Below are positions 22,960 through 31,366 of a stretch of DNA of 64,000 nt, piece by piece. Numbering within the stretch: the stretch's first letter is position 1; the number at the start of each line of letters is the position of its first letter. Made by a program: the position numbers and the translations under genes. Origin of the DNA: CAZRCG01 sp964598565 (lineage in GTDB: Bacteria; Bdellovibrionota; UBA2394). The stretch spans positions 62,001 through 126,000 of the forward strand of contig CAZRCG010000002.1 in the NCBI GenBank assembly GCA_964598565.1. Direction: 5' to 3'. Below the pieces are notes generated by a model. It was not told the origin of the DNA and did not search any database. It saw only the letters and a program-made list of their open reading frames with translations.

Positions 22960-24384
22960 TTACTTATATTGTAATCCGGGATCCTTTTCGAGCATATAGC
23001 GCTCAAGCCCATACCGCTTAATCTTATACAAAAGAGCCCTATGGGAGATTTCGAGCAGTTTCGCAGCCCAGGTTCGGTTACCGTTGGTCTTTTCAAGCGC
23101 TTTTTTGATGAGCTCCTGCTCCATGATTACCATCATTTTTTTAATGGAAAGCTCACTCGCTGCCGCTCGAATAGCCGGATTAATTTCCATGTTACGAACC
23201 ACGTCTGGCAAGTGCTCTGCATTTAGAGTCAGACCCGATTCAAGAACCATCGATCTTTCAATGGTATTCTCCAATTCGCGCACATTCCCAGGCCACGAGT
23301 AATCCATAAGAAACTGCATTGCTTCTGGAGTAATTCTTTCTATTTTCTTCTGAAGCTCTTTATTGAATTTTTTCAGAAATGCTTCTGCCAAAGGAGGAAT
23401 ATCTTCTTTACGCTCTCTGAGCGGAGGCAGATGAATGGGCAACACATTGAGTCGGTAAAATAGATCCTCTCGAAAGGTTCCTTTTTTTATCTCTTCCTGC
23501 AAATTCTTCAGCGTTGCCGTGATAATTCTCACGTCGATTTTAATAATTTGTGAAGCTCCCACGCGTCGGATTTCTTCTTCTTGAATAGCTCTAAGGAGCT
23601 TCACCTGAAGCGATGCGGGCAGGTCTCCCACTTCGTCAAGAAAGAGAGTTCCTCCTGTGGCTTCTTCAAAAAGTCCCTTCTTGTCTCTACTTGCCCCCGT
23701 AAACGAGCCTTTCATATAGCCAAAAAGCTCACTCTCTAGAAGCGCTTCGGGAATAGCACTACAGTTGATTGCGATAAAAGGCTTCTGCGCCCGCGGTGAA
23801 TTAAAGTGAATCGCGCGTGCAATCAACTCTTTACCCGAGCCACTCTCACCCGTAATTAATACCGTCGTTTTAAATTCTGCGATCTTCCGAATGGTATCAA
23901 AAATGTCCAGCATTCTGGGAGACCGAGCCACGATATTACTAAAGGAGGTCTCTTCGTGCAGTGCCTCTTTAAGAGATTGATTTTCAAACACCAGCCTCTC
24001 TTGCGCCGTGAGCCTCTGAAGACGAATGAGAATTTCATCAGCCTTAAAGGGCTTGCTTACATAGTCGTAGGCCCCCTTTTTCATCGCCTCAATAGCGGTG
24101 TCTACATTTCCAAAAGCGGACATCATAATAATGGGAAGGGTGCGATTGATACTCTTCGTATTTTCTAAAAATGTGAGGCCATCCATCTCAGGCATTCGAA
24201 TATCACAGAGTACCAAATCGTATTGATGAGTTTTTATCTTATGAAGACCTTCCTGGCCATCCACTGCGGTATCAATGGCGTAGCCCTCTCGCTCAAGTAG
24301 AACCGAAAGCATGTGCCGCATACCACTTTCATCATCGACAATAAGAACCTTTCGCTTTTCTGCTGAAGTCGTAACTAAGGCCAT
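22960..24384 (-). CDS. pilR: Sigma-54-dependent response regulator PilR
   Basis: 474 residues. ATG 24384 is chosen because GGAGGG lies six bases before it. Receiver domain at residues 10-125 (phospho-acceptor in DLVLCDIRMPEMDG, Lys in DYVSKPF). The AAA+ domain has GESGSGKE, the sigma-54 loop in the variant GSFTGA, which is usual for PilR, and GTLFLDEVGDLP. The C-terminus is a Fis-type HTH (NRTWAAKLLEISHRALLYKIKRYG). Together with PilS it activates pilin transcription at RpoN promoters. Position next to pilS and the pilin genes supports the name. Its target promoter is outside the window or not recognised. Confidence 0.88.
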   Translation of the reverse strand: MALVTTSAEKRKVLIVDDESGMRHMLSVLLEREGYAIDTAVDGQEGLHKIKTHQYDLVLCDIRMPEMDGLTFLENTKSINRTLPIIMMSAFGNVDTAIEAMKKGAYDYVSKPFKADEILIRLQRLTAQERLVFENQSLKEALHEETSFSNIVARSPRMLDIFDTIRKIAEFKTTVLITGESGSGKELIARAIHFNSPRAQKPFIAINCSAIPEALLESELFGYMKGSFTGASRDKKGLFEEATGGTLFLDEVGDLPASLQVKLLRAIQEEEIRRVGASQIIKIDVRIITATLKNLQEEIKKGTFREDLFYRLNVLPIHLPPLRERKEDIPPLAEAFLKKFNKELQKKIERITPEAMQFLMDYSWPGNVRELENTIERSMVLESGLTLNAEHLPDVVRNMEINPAIRAAASELSIKKMMVIMEQELIKKALEKTNGNRTWAAKLLEISHRALLYKIKRYGLERYMLEKDPGLQYK

Positions 24385-24556
24385 GAAATTCCCTCCCCCA
24401 AGGTTCAGAGCTTCAACCATGAAAGCTCCGAAATGATTTCCTACGCAAAAATGAAACCCTGCAATTAGTTTAGAATAACGCTTTGCGTGGCACAATGAGG
24501 TCAAAAATAGTGTGACTATATCAAGAGCTTAGCTTGAGACACGGCGCAGCAATCTT

Positions 24557-26110
24557 TTAGGCATTCATCAAGTCTGTTGGAAAATTGCTTCGCGAACGAG
24601 GCAAGAAAATCGAAAAGGCAGCTCCATAACCTTCTGCACTACGTACCACCACCGCACCTCGAAATGACTCGACAATACTTTTCGTGACATACAGACCGAG
24701 ACCCGTTCCTTTACCTGGAGCCTTGGTAGAGAAAAAAGGCTCAAACAGCTTCTTCTGATTCGACACACTAATGCCCGTTCCGTTGTCTTCGATATTTACC
24801 ACCCAATATGTCTCGGGCTTAAGAGAACGAACGACCGACGTATCGTAATCGGCTTTGTCGCCTGAGGAACTACCCTTATAGACGGGCAATTTTCTTAATT
24901 TACAACGCAAAATCAGACGGCCTCTTTCGCTTCTGGCCTTATATTCTTCGATGGCATGTTTTGCGTTGGCAATTAAATTCAAGAATACTTGCACGAGCTG
25001 ATCTTCTTCGGCCATGACCTCGGCCTCATCGTCTTCAAAATCAAATTCAATATCAATGGCACTTGGCACCTGCGCAAGTTGTAAGGCCCTTACCAGCACG
25101 GGCTTCAATTTCACCGCGCGAATACGCTCTTTTGTTGGTCGAGCCTGTTGAAGAAGCGCACGAATAATTTTACTGATACGATGGGTTTCACTTTCAATAC
25201 GATCCACAATCTCCAGATCTTCTTTGATGCCTTCTTTCTCGACCACCCGTCTTAAAATATCCACGTAACCTAAAATAGCCCCTAAGGGATTTCCAACCTC
25301 ATGAGCCACACCAGCGGCCAGTCGGCCTATTGAAGCCAACTTTTCGATTTGAAGCTGTTCATGCTGGCGGGCTTCCAACTCCGCATTCGCTTGCTTCAGG
25401 GAATCAATCGTCAGAGTGAGTTTTCGCTCTTTATCTTGAATCTTAGAGGCCATTTCATTCAAGGCTTCAGCGACTTGACCTAATTCGTCACGCCGCTCGA
25501 CTGAACATCGGGCATTCCAGTTCTCATTCAAAAACTCTCGAGCAAAACGTCCCAGATTTTGAATCGGCACGATAATATTGCGTCGAAAGAGCAGAAAATA
25601 ACCCACCAATACCAACAAAATCTCAATAAAGAACATGAGAACAAATGAGCGGACCTTAAAGTGATTTAGAAGCGCATGAAAACTGATAAACGAAATTTCA
25701 TAGGTAAAAACAAGATTCTCATGCGCAAACGACTCTCGTATCGACTCAATCCGATCAAAAAAAATAAGATAAGGCTCACGCACGATCATTTGCCCGGCGT
25801 CTGCTCTTTCACCCACGCGCGACACTTGCAATCGAAGGGTCTCGCCATCTTCCGTCGAACTAAAGCGCCTGTAGGCCTCTTCCCACTCTTGGGGTACGTC
25901 TTGCGACAAACCTTCGATAAATTCGGAACGAAGAAACGACCGGTGAGACGCAGCTGTCACAGCTCGCCAAGTCGCTACCATCTCTTCTGGCACCATGGTG
26001 CGCATCATCATGAGCAAAATGCCTTGACTCAAAATGAGAGCCGTCAAAGTTAAAAGACTTAAATCAAAAATTAAATCGAACCGTAACGAATTCGTCGGCC
26101 GCCATTTCAT
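24557..26110 (-). CDS. pilS: Membrane sensor histidine kinase PilS-like
   Basis: 517 residues. Two transmembrane helices (about 13-34 and 156-176) frame a periplasmic domain of some 120 residues. A HAMP-like segment (NLGRFAREFLNENWNARCSV...DELGQVAEALNEMA) and a coiled coil follow. The H box is LAAGVAHEVGNPLGAI, then the N box (FLNLIANAKHAIEEY), G1 (IEDNGTGI) and G2 (GKGTGLGLYV). Classical PilS has six helices, so this kinase has a different sensor part; the name rests on the neighbouring pilR and pilD. Its ATG overlaps the pilD stop as ATGA, and 172 bases separate its end from pilR. Confidence 0.75.
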   Translation of the reverse strand: MKWRPTNSLRFDLIFDLSLLTLTALILSQGILLMMMRTMVPEEMVATWRAVTAASHRSFLRSEFIEGLSQDVPQEWEEAYRRFSSTEDGETLRLQVSRVGERADAGQMIVREPYLIFFDRIESIRESFAHENLVFTYEISFISFHALLNHFKVRSFVLMFFIEILLVLVGYFLLFRRNIIVPIQNLGRFAREFLNENWNARCSVERRDELGQVAEALNEMASKIQDKERKLTLTIDSLKQANAELEARQHEQLQIEKLASIGRLAAGVAHEVGNPLGAILGYVDILRRVVEKEGIKEDLEIVDRIESETHRISKIIRALLQQARPTKERIRAVKLKPVLVRALQLAQVPSAIDIEFDFEDDEAEVMAEEDQLVQVFLNLIANAKHAIEEYKARSERGRLILRCKLRKLPVYKGSSSGDKADYDTSVVRSLKPETYWVVNIEDNGTGISVSNQKKLFEPFFSTKAPGKGTGLGLYVTKSIVESFRGAVVVRSAEGYGAAFSIFLPRSRSNFPTDLMNA

Positions 26111-26874
26111 GAATTAAAATTCCACCACAGCTTTAAACCAAATACAGGAAAGAGCGCACCTAATGCCAAAAAAGGTCCAAAGGGAATGGGAGCTTTTCGA
26201 GATCGCCCCATCACTTTCATCATAAAAAGACTCACGGCCGTTCCAGAAATGGAGCCGACCACCGCTGCGGCCATGATACCTTCAAATCCCAAAAAGGCTC
26301 CGATGAAGCCCATCAATTTAACATCGCCATCGCCCAAGCCCATTTCTTGAGTGATCAAATAAAAGAGTCGGCTAATCAAAAAGAAAAATCCAGACCCAAC
26401 AATCGACGCCCACAAGGCCTCTTGAAATGTGACCGGAAACTCGGGAACGCTGAGAGCCGCCAATACCAAGCCTACCGCCCAGCCCCCCAAACTGATTTCA
26501 TCGGGAATGATCTTAAATTCCAGATCAATGAACGATGCGGCGACCAACGCTAAGCTAAACAAAGCAAAAAGTGCGAACGCATTCGACCAACCATAAAGGC
26601 TAAAAAGTACGACAAAAAATACGGCCAATAAAAGCTCAACGACGGGATAGCGTACGGAGAAAAAATGCCCGCATGTGCGACAGGCTCCATGCTGCCACAG
26701 ATAGCTCACAACCGGAATATTAGAAAACCACGCGACGGCACTGCGGCAAAAACCACATCGCGAGCCAGGCCGCACGATCGATAGACCTCTCGGCAGTCGA
26801 TAGATGACGACATTCAAAAATGAACCGAGACAAAGGCCTAACGCCAAGGCCAGACAATAAGAGAGAAGAGCCAT
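26107..26874 (-). CDS. pilD: Prepilin peptidase / N-methyltransferase PilD
   Basis: 255 residues. It has the N-terminal LGLCLGSFLNVVIYRLP signature, the zinc-type cysteine pairs CGFC and CRTC, and the two catalytic aspartates in SFIDLEFKIIPDEI and GLGDGDVKLMGFIGAFLG. About eight membrane helices. PilD cleaves and N-methylates prepilins such as the two minor pilins downstream. It starts directly after the stop of the pilI-like permease (TAG then ATG), so they form one operon. Confidence 0.95.
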   Translation of the reverse strand: MALLSYCLALALGLCLGSFLNVVIYRLPRGLSIVRPGSRCGFCRSAVAWFSNIPVVSYLWQHGACRTCGHFFSVRYPVVELLLAVFFVVLFSLYGWSNAFALFALFSLALVAASFIDLEFKIIPDEISLGGWAVGLVLAALSVPEFPVTFQEALWASIVGSGFFFLISRLFYLITQEMGLGDGDVKLMGFIGAFLGFEGIMAAAVVGSISGTAVSLFMMKVMGRSRKAPIPFGPFLALGALFPVFGLKLWWNFNS

Positions 26875-27660
26875 CTATTTGAAGTCTCGTCGACCAAAAG
26901 CCAGCACAGAAAACATAAAAAGAATGATACAAAGAGCGACTGCGTAGACTATCGGGTAAACAATATCTTCGGCATAGATGGGCAACTTATGAATCGCCTC
27001 CGTTCGAAGATTGAAGCCATGAAAATCGAATACCTTCTGAATACCTGTGGCAAAAAGCTTAAAAATTTCATTTTTACTTCGTTCACCAAACTGCCCAAGC
27101 TCGAACGCTGAGCGACCCACGATGAAAAGTCCAATAGAGAAAAATCCACTTAAAAAAGGAGTTGAAAAACTTGAAAAGAAAACTGCGATGGAGGCTACCA
27201 CGATGAGCTCGACGTAAATCAGGCCAATGGCAGGCAGAAGGGTCAAATCCACCACGCCCTTTTCAACGTAAACGATAACGCCGTAGAGAAAAATGGTCAT
27301 AATGGCGACCACTAATCCCAAAACGAAAATCATGCCTAACAATTTGCCCAAAACAATCTGATAACGATCAATGGGCTTTGAGATCAGTGTATAGATGGTT
27401 CGTCTTTCTAGGTCTCGATAGAGACCATTGACTCCCAAAAATATCGCCACAAAAACTCCTAAAAGTGAAATCGCCGCCATGCCGACATCTTTCACGACCT
27501 TTTCATTTTGGTAGAGGCTAACCTCGCCCAAAAACAAGGAAAAAATAATAAGGCCTGCGACAAAACCCGCTGCGATATATAAAACCTTATTGTGACGAGC
27601 TTCCCAAAATGAATTCCACGCAATCATTAAAAACGGACTAACTTTAAACACGGCTTTCAA
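26875..27660 (-). CDS. pilI: ABC-2 type permease (PilI-like)
   Basis: 261 residues with six membrane helices. The start MKAVFKVSPFLMIAWNSFWEARHNKV is typical of ABC-2 permeases that begin with an amphipathic helix before TM1. VNGLYRDLERRTIYTLISKPIDRYQIVLGKLLG is the conserved cytoplasmic loop. It overlaps the ATPase gene by 17 bases. In M. xanthus the order is pilG-pilH-pilI-pilD and the ABC pair is needed for pilus formation; here the same pair precedes pilD, so I use those names with moderate confidence. Generic ABC-2 exporter remains possible. Confidence 0.7.
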   Translation of the reverse strand: MKAVFKVSPFLMIAWNSFWEARHNKVLYIAAGFVAGLIIFSLFLGEVSLYQNEKVVKDVGMAAISLLGVFVAIFLGVNGLYRDLERRTIYTLISKPIDRYQIVLGKLLGMIFVLGLVVAIMTIFLYGVIVYVEKGVVDLTLLPAIGLIYVELIVVASIAVFFSSFSTPFLSGFFSIGLFIVGRSAFELGQFGERSKNEIFKLFATGIQKVFDFHGFNLRTEAIHKLPIYAEDIVYPIVYAVALCIILFMFSVLAFGRRDFK

Positions 27661-28606
27661 GCCTCCCTACTTGTTTCAAGAAAACATCTTCAAGCGTATC
27701 TTTCTTCGGACTCAAATAGTGTAAAGAGGCCTTCATGGCGGTCGCCTTAGAGATGACGGTCTGAACTCTCAGTTCAAACGCTGACGTTGCTTCCCCCGCC
27801 TGAGGATAAAGCTTTAAGTAAACTTGGTCGGCCTGTTGAGTCAGCTGAGAATCAAGCGTCTTAAAATACTGCGCTGCTTCATCGCTACAACCCGTCCATG
27901 TCATATCGACATACTTGGTGTCCACTGAGATTAAATCTCTCAAAGAGCCGCAGCTGAGCAAACGACCTTTGTTCAAAATAGCCACTCGATCGCAAATGGC
28001 TTCAACATCGGCAAGAATATGGGTTGAGAAAAAAACGGTTTTTCCCTGACGCTTGAGCTCCATCATCAAATCGCGAACTTCTTTGCGACCCAGTGGATCT
28101 AGTCCGGTCATAGGCTCGTCCAAGATCACCAACTCTGGATCATGGATAATGGCTTGGGCTAATCCAATTCGCTGAAGCATCCCTTTAGAGAAATTTCGTA
28201 GCAAAATTTTATTAGTACCCTTCATACCTACCAGCTCTAGAACTTCGGGAATTCTCTTCTCTAATAAAAAAGCGTCCATTCCAGACAAAAGACCATGAAA
28301 ACGCAAAAAGTGATCAGCCGATAGAAATTCATGAAAATAGGGATTCTCTGGCAAAAATCCCAAGCGCTTCTTTACGGCCTTCTCACCTACCGGCCTTCCG
28401 AAAAGCTTGGCGCTCCCCCCCGACGGAAAAATAATCTCTAAGAGAATTTTTATCGTGGTACTTTTACCTGATCCATTGGGCCCTAAAAATCCAAAAATCT
28501 CTCCTTGCATGACATCAAACGATACCGAATGAAGGACTCGACGTTTGGGTAACCAGAAATGTTGACGATAATCTTTCGAGAGACTTTCAACTTCTAAAAT
28601 CTTCAC
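27644..28606 (-). CDS. pilH: ABC transporter ATP-binding protein (PilH-like)
   Basis: 320 residues if started at GTG 28606 (KILEVESLSKDYRQHFW); an ATG at 28654 would add 16 unconserved residues and leave only 14 bases to the divergent gene, so I prefer the later start. Walker A is GPNGSGKST, the signature is FSKGMLQRIG (a variant of LSGGM), Walker B is LVILDEP, H-loop FSTHIL. A C-terminal extension of about 90 residues is usual for ABC-2 ATPases of drug/lipid exporters. With the following permease it forms a transporter adjacent to pilD as in the M. xanthus pilHI-pilD region. Confidence 0.75.
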   Translation of the reverse strand: MKILEVESLSKDYRQHFWLPKRRVLHSVSFDVMQGEIFGFLGPNGSGKSTTIKILLEIIFPSGGSAKLFGRPVGEKAVKKRLGFLPENPYFHEFLSADHFLRFHGLLSGMDAFLLEKRIPEVLELVGMKGTNKILLRNFSKGMLQRIGLAQAIIHDPELVILDEPMTGLDPLGRKEVRDLMMELKRQGKTVFFSTHILADVEAICDRVAILNKGRLLSCGSLRDLISVDTKYVDMTWTGCSDEAAQYFKTLDSQLTQQADQVYLKLYPQAGEATSAFELRVQTVISKATAMKASLHYLSPKKDTLEDVFLKQVGRLESRV

Positions 28607-28668
28607 AGTATTATGGTATCGAAAACAAGAAGTGGAATACAAGCGACTGTTCATGATGAAATGAAGAG

Positions 28669-30066
28669 ATGAAGCTGAAACGATTCGGAGTTTACGGCGC
28701 AGGCCTTTTTTTGCTTATTCCCGGCCTGACCTTGCTCTATCGAGTTGTCTTTTTTACTCCTAAACCTACTCTCGCACCGTTTGATGCAAATGCCTTTTCG
28801 ATCTTAGCAATCTTTGCTCGAGATACCCGCCCTGTATTTCCGTTGCTATTGGCAGATATCATTTCACTTTTTGTGACACTGAGCCCTCTCCTCTTTCTGG
28901 CGGCGACCTACCTGGTGTCGCTCAGGATTTTTCAGGGCCATCCCTGGAAGGCCTTTGTGCTGAGCCTTCCGTGCATGATATTTTCATTTCCAGGGGAGGA
29001 CCCTCAGCAAGCCCTTGCCGTTTTTGCCGCTCTGATCGTGATCAGCCCATTCGCAGTAGATTTTAGTCATTTTGAACGGTGGCTCTATAGCCTCGGCCTC
29101 ATCGTTGTCGCCATCACAGTGCCGTCGCTATCTTTTCTGTGCTTCTGGGGTCAATCTTCTCTACTGCTTGCCGCAGTGAGCCAATTTTTATTTGCTGAGA
29201 GAGGCCATATTACTTTTCGAATGAAACAACGTCCGTTCTCATCGTCTCTAAAAACCATCGCACTCTTTGGCATCGATGTGACAAGCCTTCTGATTCTTAG
29301 CCTCCAGATCGAAGTTCAAACACCGCTCTCGCCATCGTCTTTTTGGTGGGCCGCTCCCATCATCTTAATATTGGCCCTGGTGCTTACGTGGATTTATCCT
29401 TGGAGCCTTCGACGATGGCTCGCTTTAGCGATCGTGCCGTGGGGGCTCCTATGGTCTGGTCAGTGGGAGCTACCGATCGCCTTTTTAGTATTCGCTCACT
29501 TGGTCGAGCGCTTTGATGCCGTTCCTATATTCAAAGCCCAGTGGATGGGCCGTTTATCCGTTGGCGTCGCAACCCTCGTAGCACTTGCCTTCTGCTGGAA
29601 AACCGCTCCTCAACACCGTCAACTTAATCCCCTGTGGGTTTCAGCACTTCCCCACCTAGTAAAAGATCCTCAGCAAGGCGTTCTGGTACTAGGCGAAGGG
29701 TTTCCCTTGTTATCCCATTTTGTTAAAGGGCCCCTTGTATTTGATTCTCAGTCGCTGACCGTTATGACTGAAGAGGACATGATGGCATGGCTGTCGAAAG
29801 AACGCATTCGCCAAATCATAGTCGAGAAACACTTTTTCAATGAATTCTGGAAAGATTGGATGAAGCAAGGTTTTAACCCCGATATCAGTAATTATTCAGT
29901 CATCTCAAGAATGCTCACTTATGAAGGCAAAGGGCTCACCACGGCCACACTGAAATTTCCTGAAATAAAAGGACTCACGCTAGATAAATTGAGTCCCCAT
30001 CTAGAAAAAAGCTACGCCGTTATTGACGTTTCCGAACTGGAACCCGCCAACCCAACCGCTCCATAG
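28669..30066 (+). CDS. Multi-pass membrane protein, function unknown
   Basis: 465 residues, about ten to eleven hydrophobic helices in the first 330 residues, then a soluble domain of some 130 residues (HLVKDPQQGVLVLGEGFPLL..., ERIRQIIVEKHFFNEFWKDW). This plan, helices plus a C-terminal periplasmic domain, is like GT-C glycosyltransferases and related membrane enzymes, but the DE/DD loop typical of those near TM1 is not convincing (AFDANAF, ARDTRP). Divergent from the ABC ATPase and convergent with the next gene, whose 3' end it overlaps by 47 bases. I do not recognise a family. Confidence 0.6.
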   Translation: MKLKRFGVYGAGLFLLIPGLTLLYRVVFFTPKPTLAPFDANAFSILAIFARDTRPVFPLLLADIISLFVTLSPLLFLAATYLVSLRIFQGHPWKAFVLSLPCMIFSFPGEDPQQALAVFAALIVISPFAVDFSHFERWLYSLGLIVVAITVPSLSFLCFWGQSSLLLAAVSQFLFAERGHITFRMKQRPFSSSLKTIALFGIDVTSLLILSLQIEVQTPLSPSSFWWAAPIILILALVLTWIYPWSLRRWLALAIVPWGLLWSGQWELPIAFLVFAHLVERFDAVPIFKAQWMGRLSVGVATLVALAFCWKTAPQHRQLNPLWVSALPHLVKDPQQGVLVLGEGFPLLSHFVKGPLVFDSQSLTVMTEEDMMAWLSKERIRQIIVEKHFFNEFWKDWMKQGFNPDISNYSVISRMLTYEGKGLTTATLKFPEIKGLTLDKLSPHLEKSYAVIDVSELEPANPTAP

Positions 30067-31225
30067 CGTGGTAACACCAACTTCGAATACGGCTATGCTT
30101 AGGTGTCTCGCCACTTAATCCTTGCGCCAACTGGCGAGTCCGAATTTCGAGGTTTTCCGTTCTCAAAAACGTTTTTATAACCCAAACGCCCCCTAAAACA
30201 AATTGGCTCAAAGCAGCGGCTATCCAAAGAGGCATCGCGGCATCGTTGGGCTCCAAAGTCATAAGCATGCCAGCCTGCAAAAGAGCTAGTACGGAATAGG
30301 CTCCCGCGAAGCGAGTATGCATACCGAGTCGACTCATGAACCCTCTATCAACCGCTCGCTTCAACTCAGAAAGGAGCAGATTGATGGTAAAAGAGGAAAG
30401 AACGATGGCGGCGATGATTTTTGGCAACAAAATAGGATTCGGAACCACCGTAGGTATGGGAAATGAAGCGCAAAACGAAACGACGAGGGCGAGTCCCAAA
30501 GTCCGTAGCAAATCTTCTCCCAGAAAACGGGCTGCAAACCCCGAATGACCTAACCAAGAGCGGCCTTCAAACCAATGTATGAGTGGCTTCTTGATCAATC
30601 CATGAATCAACGACCAAGTAGCTCCGCCAACGTACGGCGCAAACAAGCGGCCATACGATACCGAGCCAGGGCTTACGTTATCTTCGATGATCGATCGAAC
30701 TCCAGATACCTCGTTAGGATCGACCGTTGCATAACCCAGCGCAAGAATTCCCAAGGCCGATACACCGGCTCCCCCCCATTGAGATGCCCATCGTGCAACG
30801 TGCTCTCGACGCCGATGCGTGGTCTGCGCTGAATCTTTAGCTTCAACGATCTTAAAGTTTTTCTCTAAGCCAATTTGTTGAACAAAACTTTGCAGCGCCT
30901 CCATCAAATCGACGCGAACTTTCAACTCTATCACCGTCGTACCCAGCTCGCGGGCGAAGGTATCTCGAGTCAATCCCTGGTTCTTCACCAACCTCTCGAG
31001 GTAACTAAGAAGTGTGGGGACCCCACCATTGGCAGCTTTCTCCAGAAATTTGGGCTTTAAAACTTGGGCGTCGACAGCCAATCCCAGCAGTGAAAACCAA
31101 CACAAAATATACCCAACAGACTTTTGAACGACTACTACCACTAGGAAAGATTTATACTCCCCCTGCCAAAAAAAACGAGTCCAAAAAGACGGTTTACGGC
31201 TCGAATCGTAGCTCAGATATTCCAC
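30020..31225 (-). CDS. Membrane protein, function unknown
   Basis: 401 residues. A hydrophobic segment at about 28-52 may be a signal anchor. Residues 55-130 are soluble and helical (LSYLERLVKNQGLTRDTFAREL). Four to five further helices lie between about 150 and 370 (VSALGILALGYATV, LGLALVVSFCASFPI, KIIAAIVLSSFTINLL, AGAYSVLALLQAGMLM). The basic tail ends in RKRQ. No family recognised. In size and plan it resembles the other orphan membrane proteins nearby (31367-32752 and 42597-44624), but I see no clear sequence match. Its 3' end overlaps the convergent gene by 47 bases. Confidence 0.6.
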   Translation of the reverse strand: MEYLSYDSSRKPSFWTRFFWQGEYKSFLVVVVVQKSVGYILCWFSLLGLAVDAQVLKPKFLEKAANGGVPTLLSYLERLVKNQGLTRDTFARELGTTVIELKVRVDLMEALQSFVQQIGLEKNFKIVEAKDSAQTTHRRREHVARWASQWGGAGVSALGILALGYATVDPNEVSGVRSIIEDNVSPGSVSYGRLFAPYVGGATWSLIHGLIKKPLIHWFEGRSWLGHSGFAARFLGEDLLRTLGLALVVSFCASFPIPTVVPNPILLPKIIAAIVLSSFTINLLLSELKRAVDRGFMSRLGMHTRFAGAYSVLALLQAGMLMTLEPNDAAMPLWIAAALSQFVLGGVWVIKTFLRTENLEIRTRQLAQGLSGETPKHSRIRSWCYHAMERLGWRVPVRKRQ

Positions 31226-31366
31226 CTAGGCCTGATGGGACAACAAACTGTACGACATCCTCAAAAAGCCTCCTATTTCCAGGGGTTAAGTGTTTAGGAT
31301 TTTGAAATTATATCCCGATATCTTTTGTACCCGCCATGACAAACGTGGATAGGCAAAGGCTAAAAA

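Noticed and set aside
24385..24504. Upstream extension of pilR to 24504
   Set aside because: The added 40 residues do not resemble a receiver domain, and ATG 24384 has a clear GGAGGG site.
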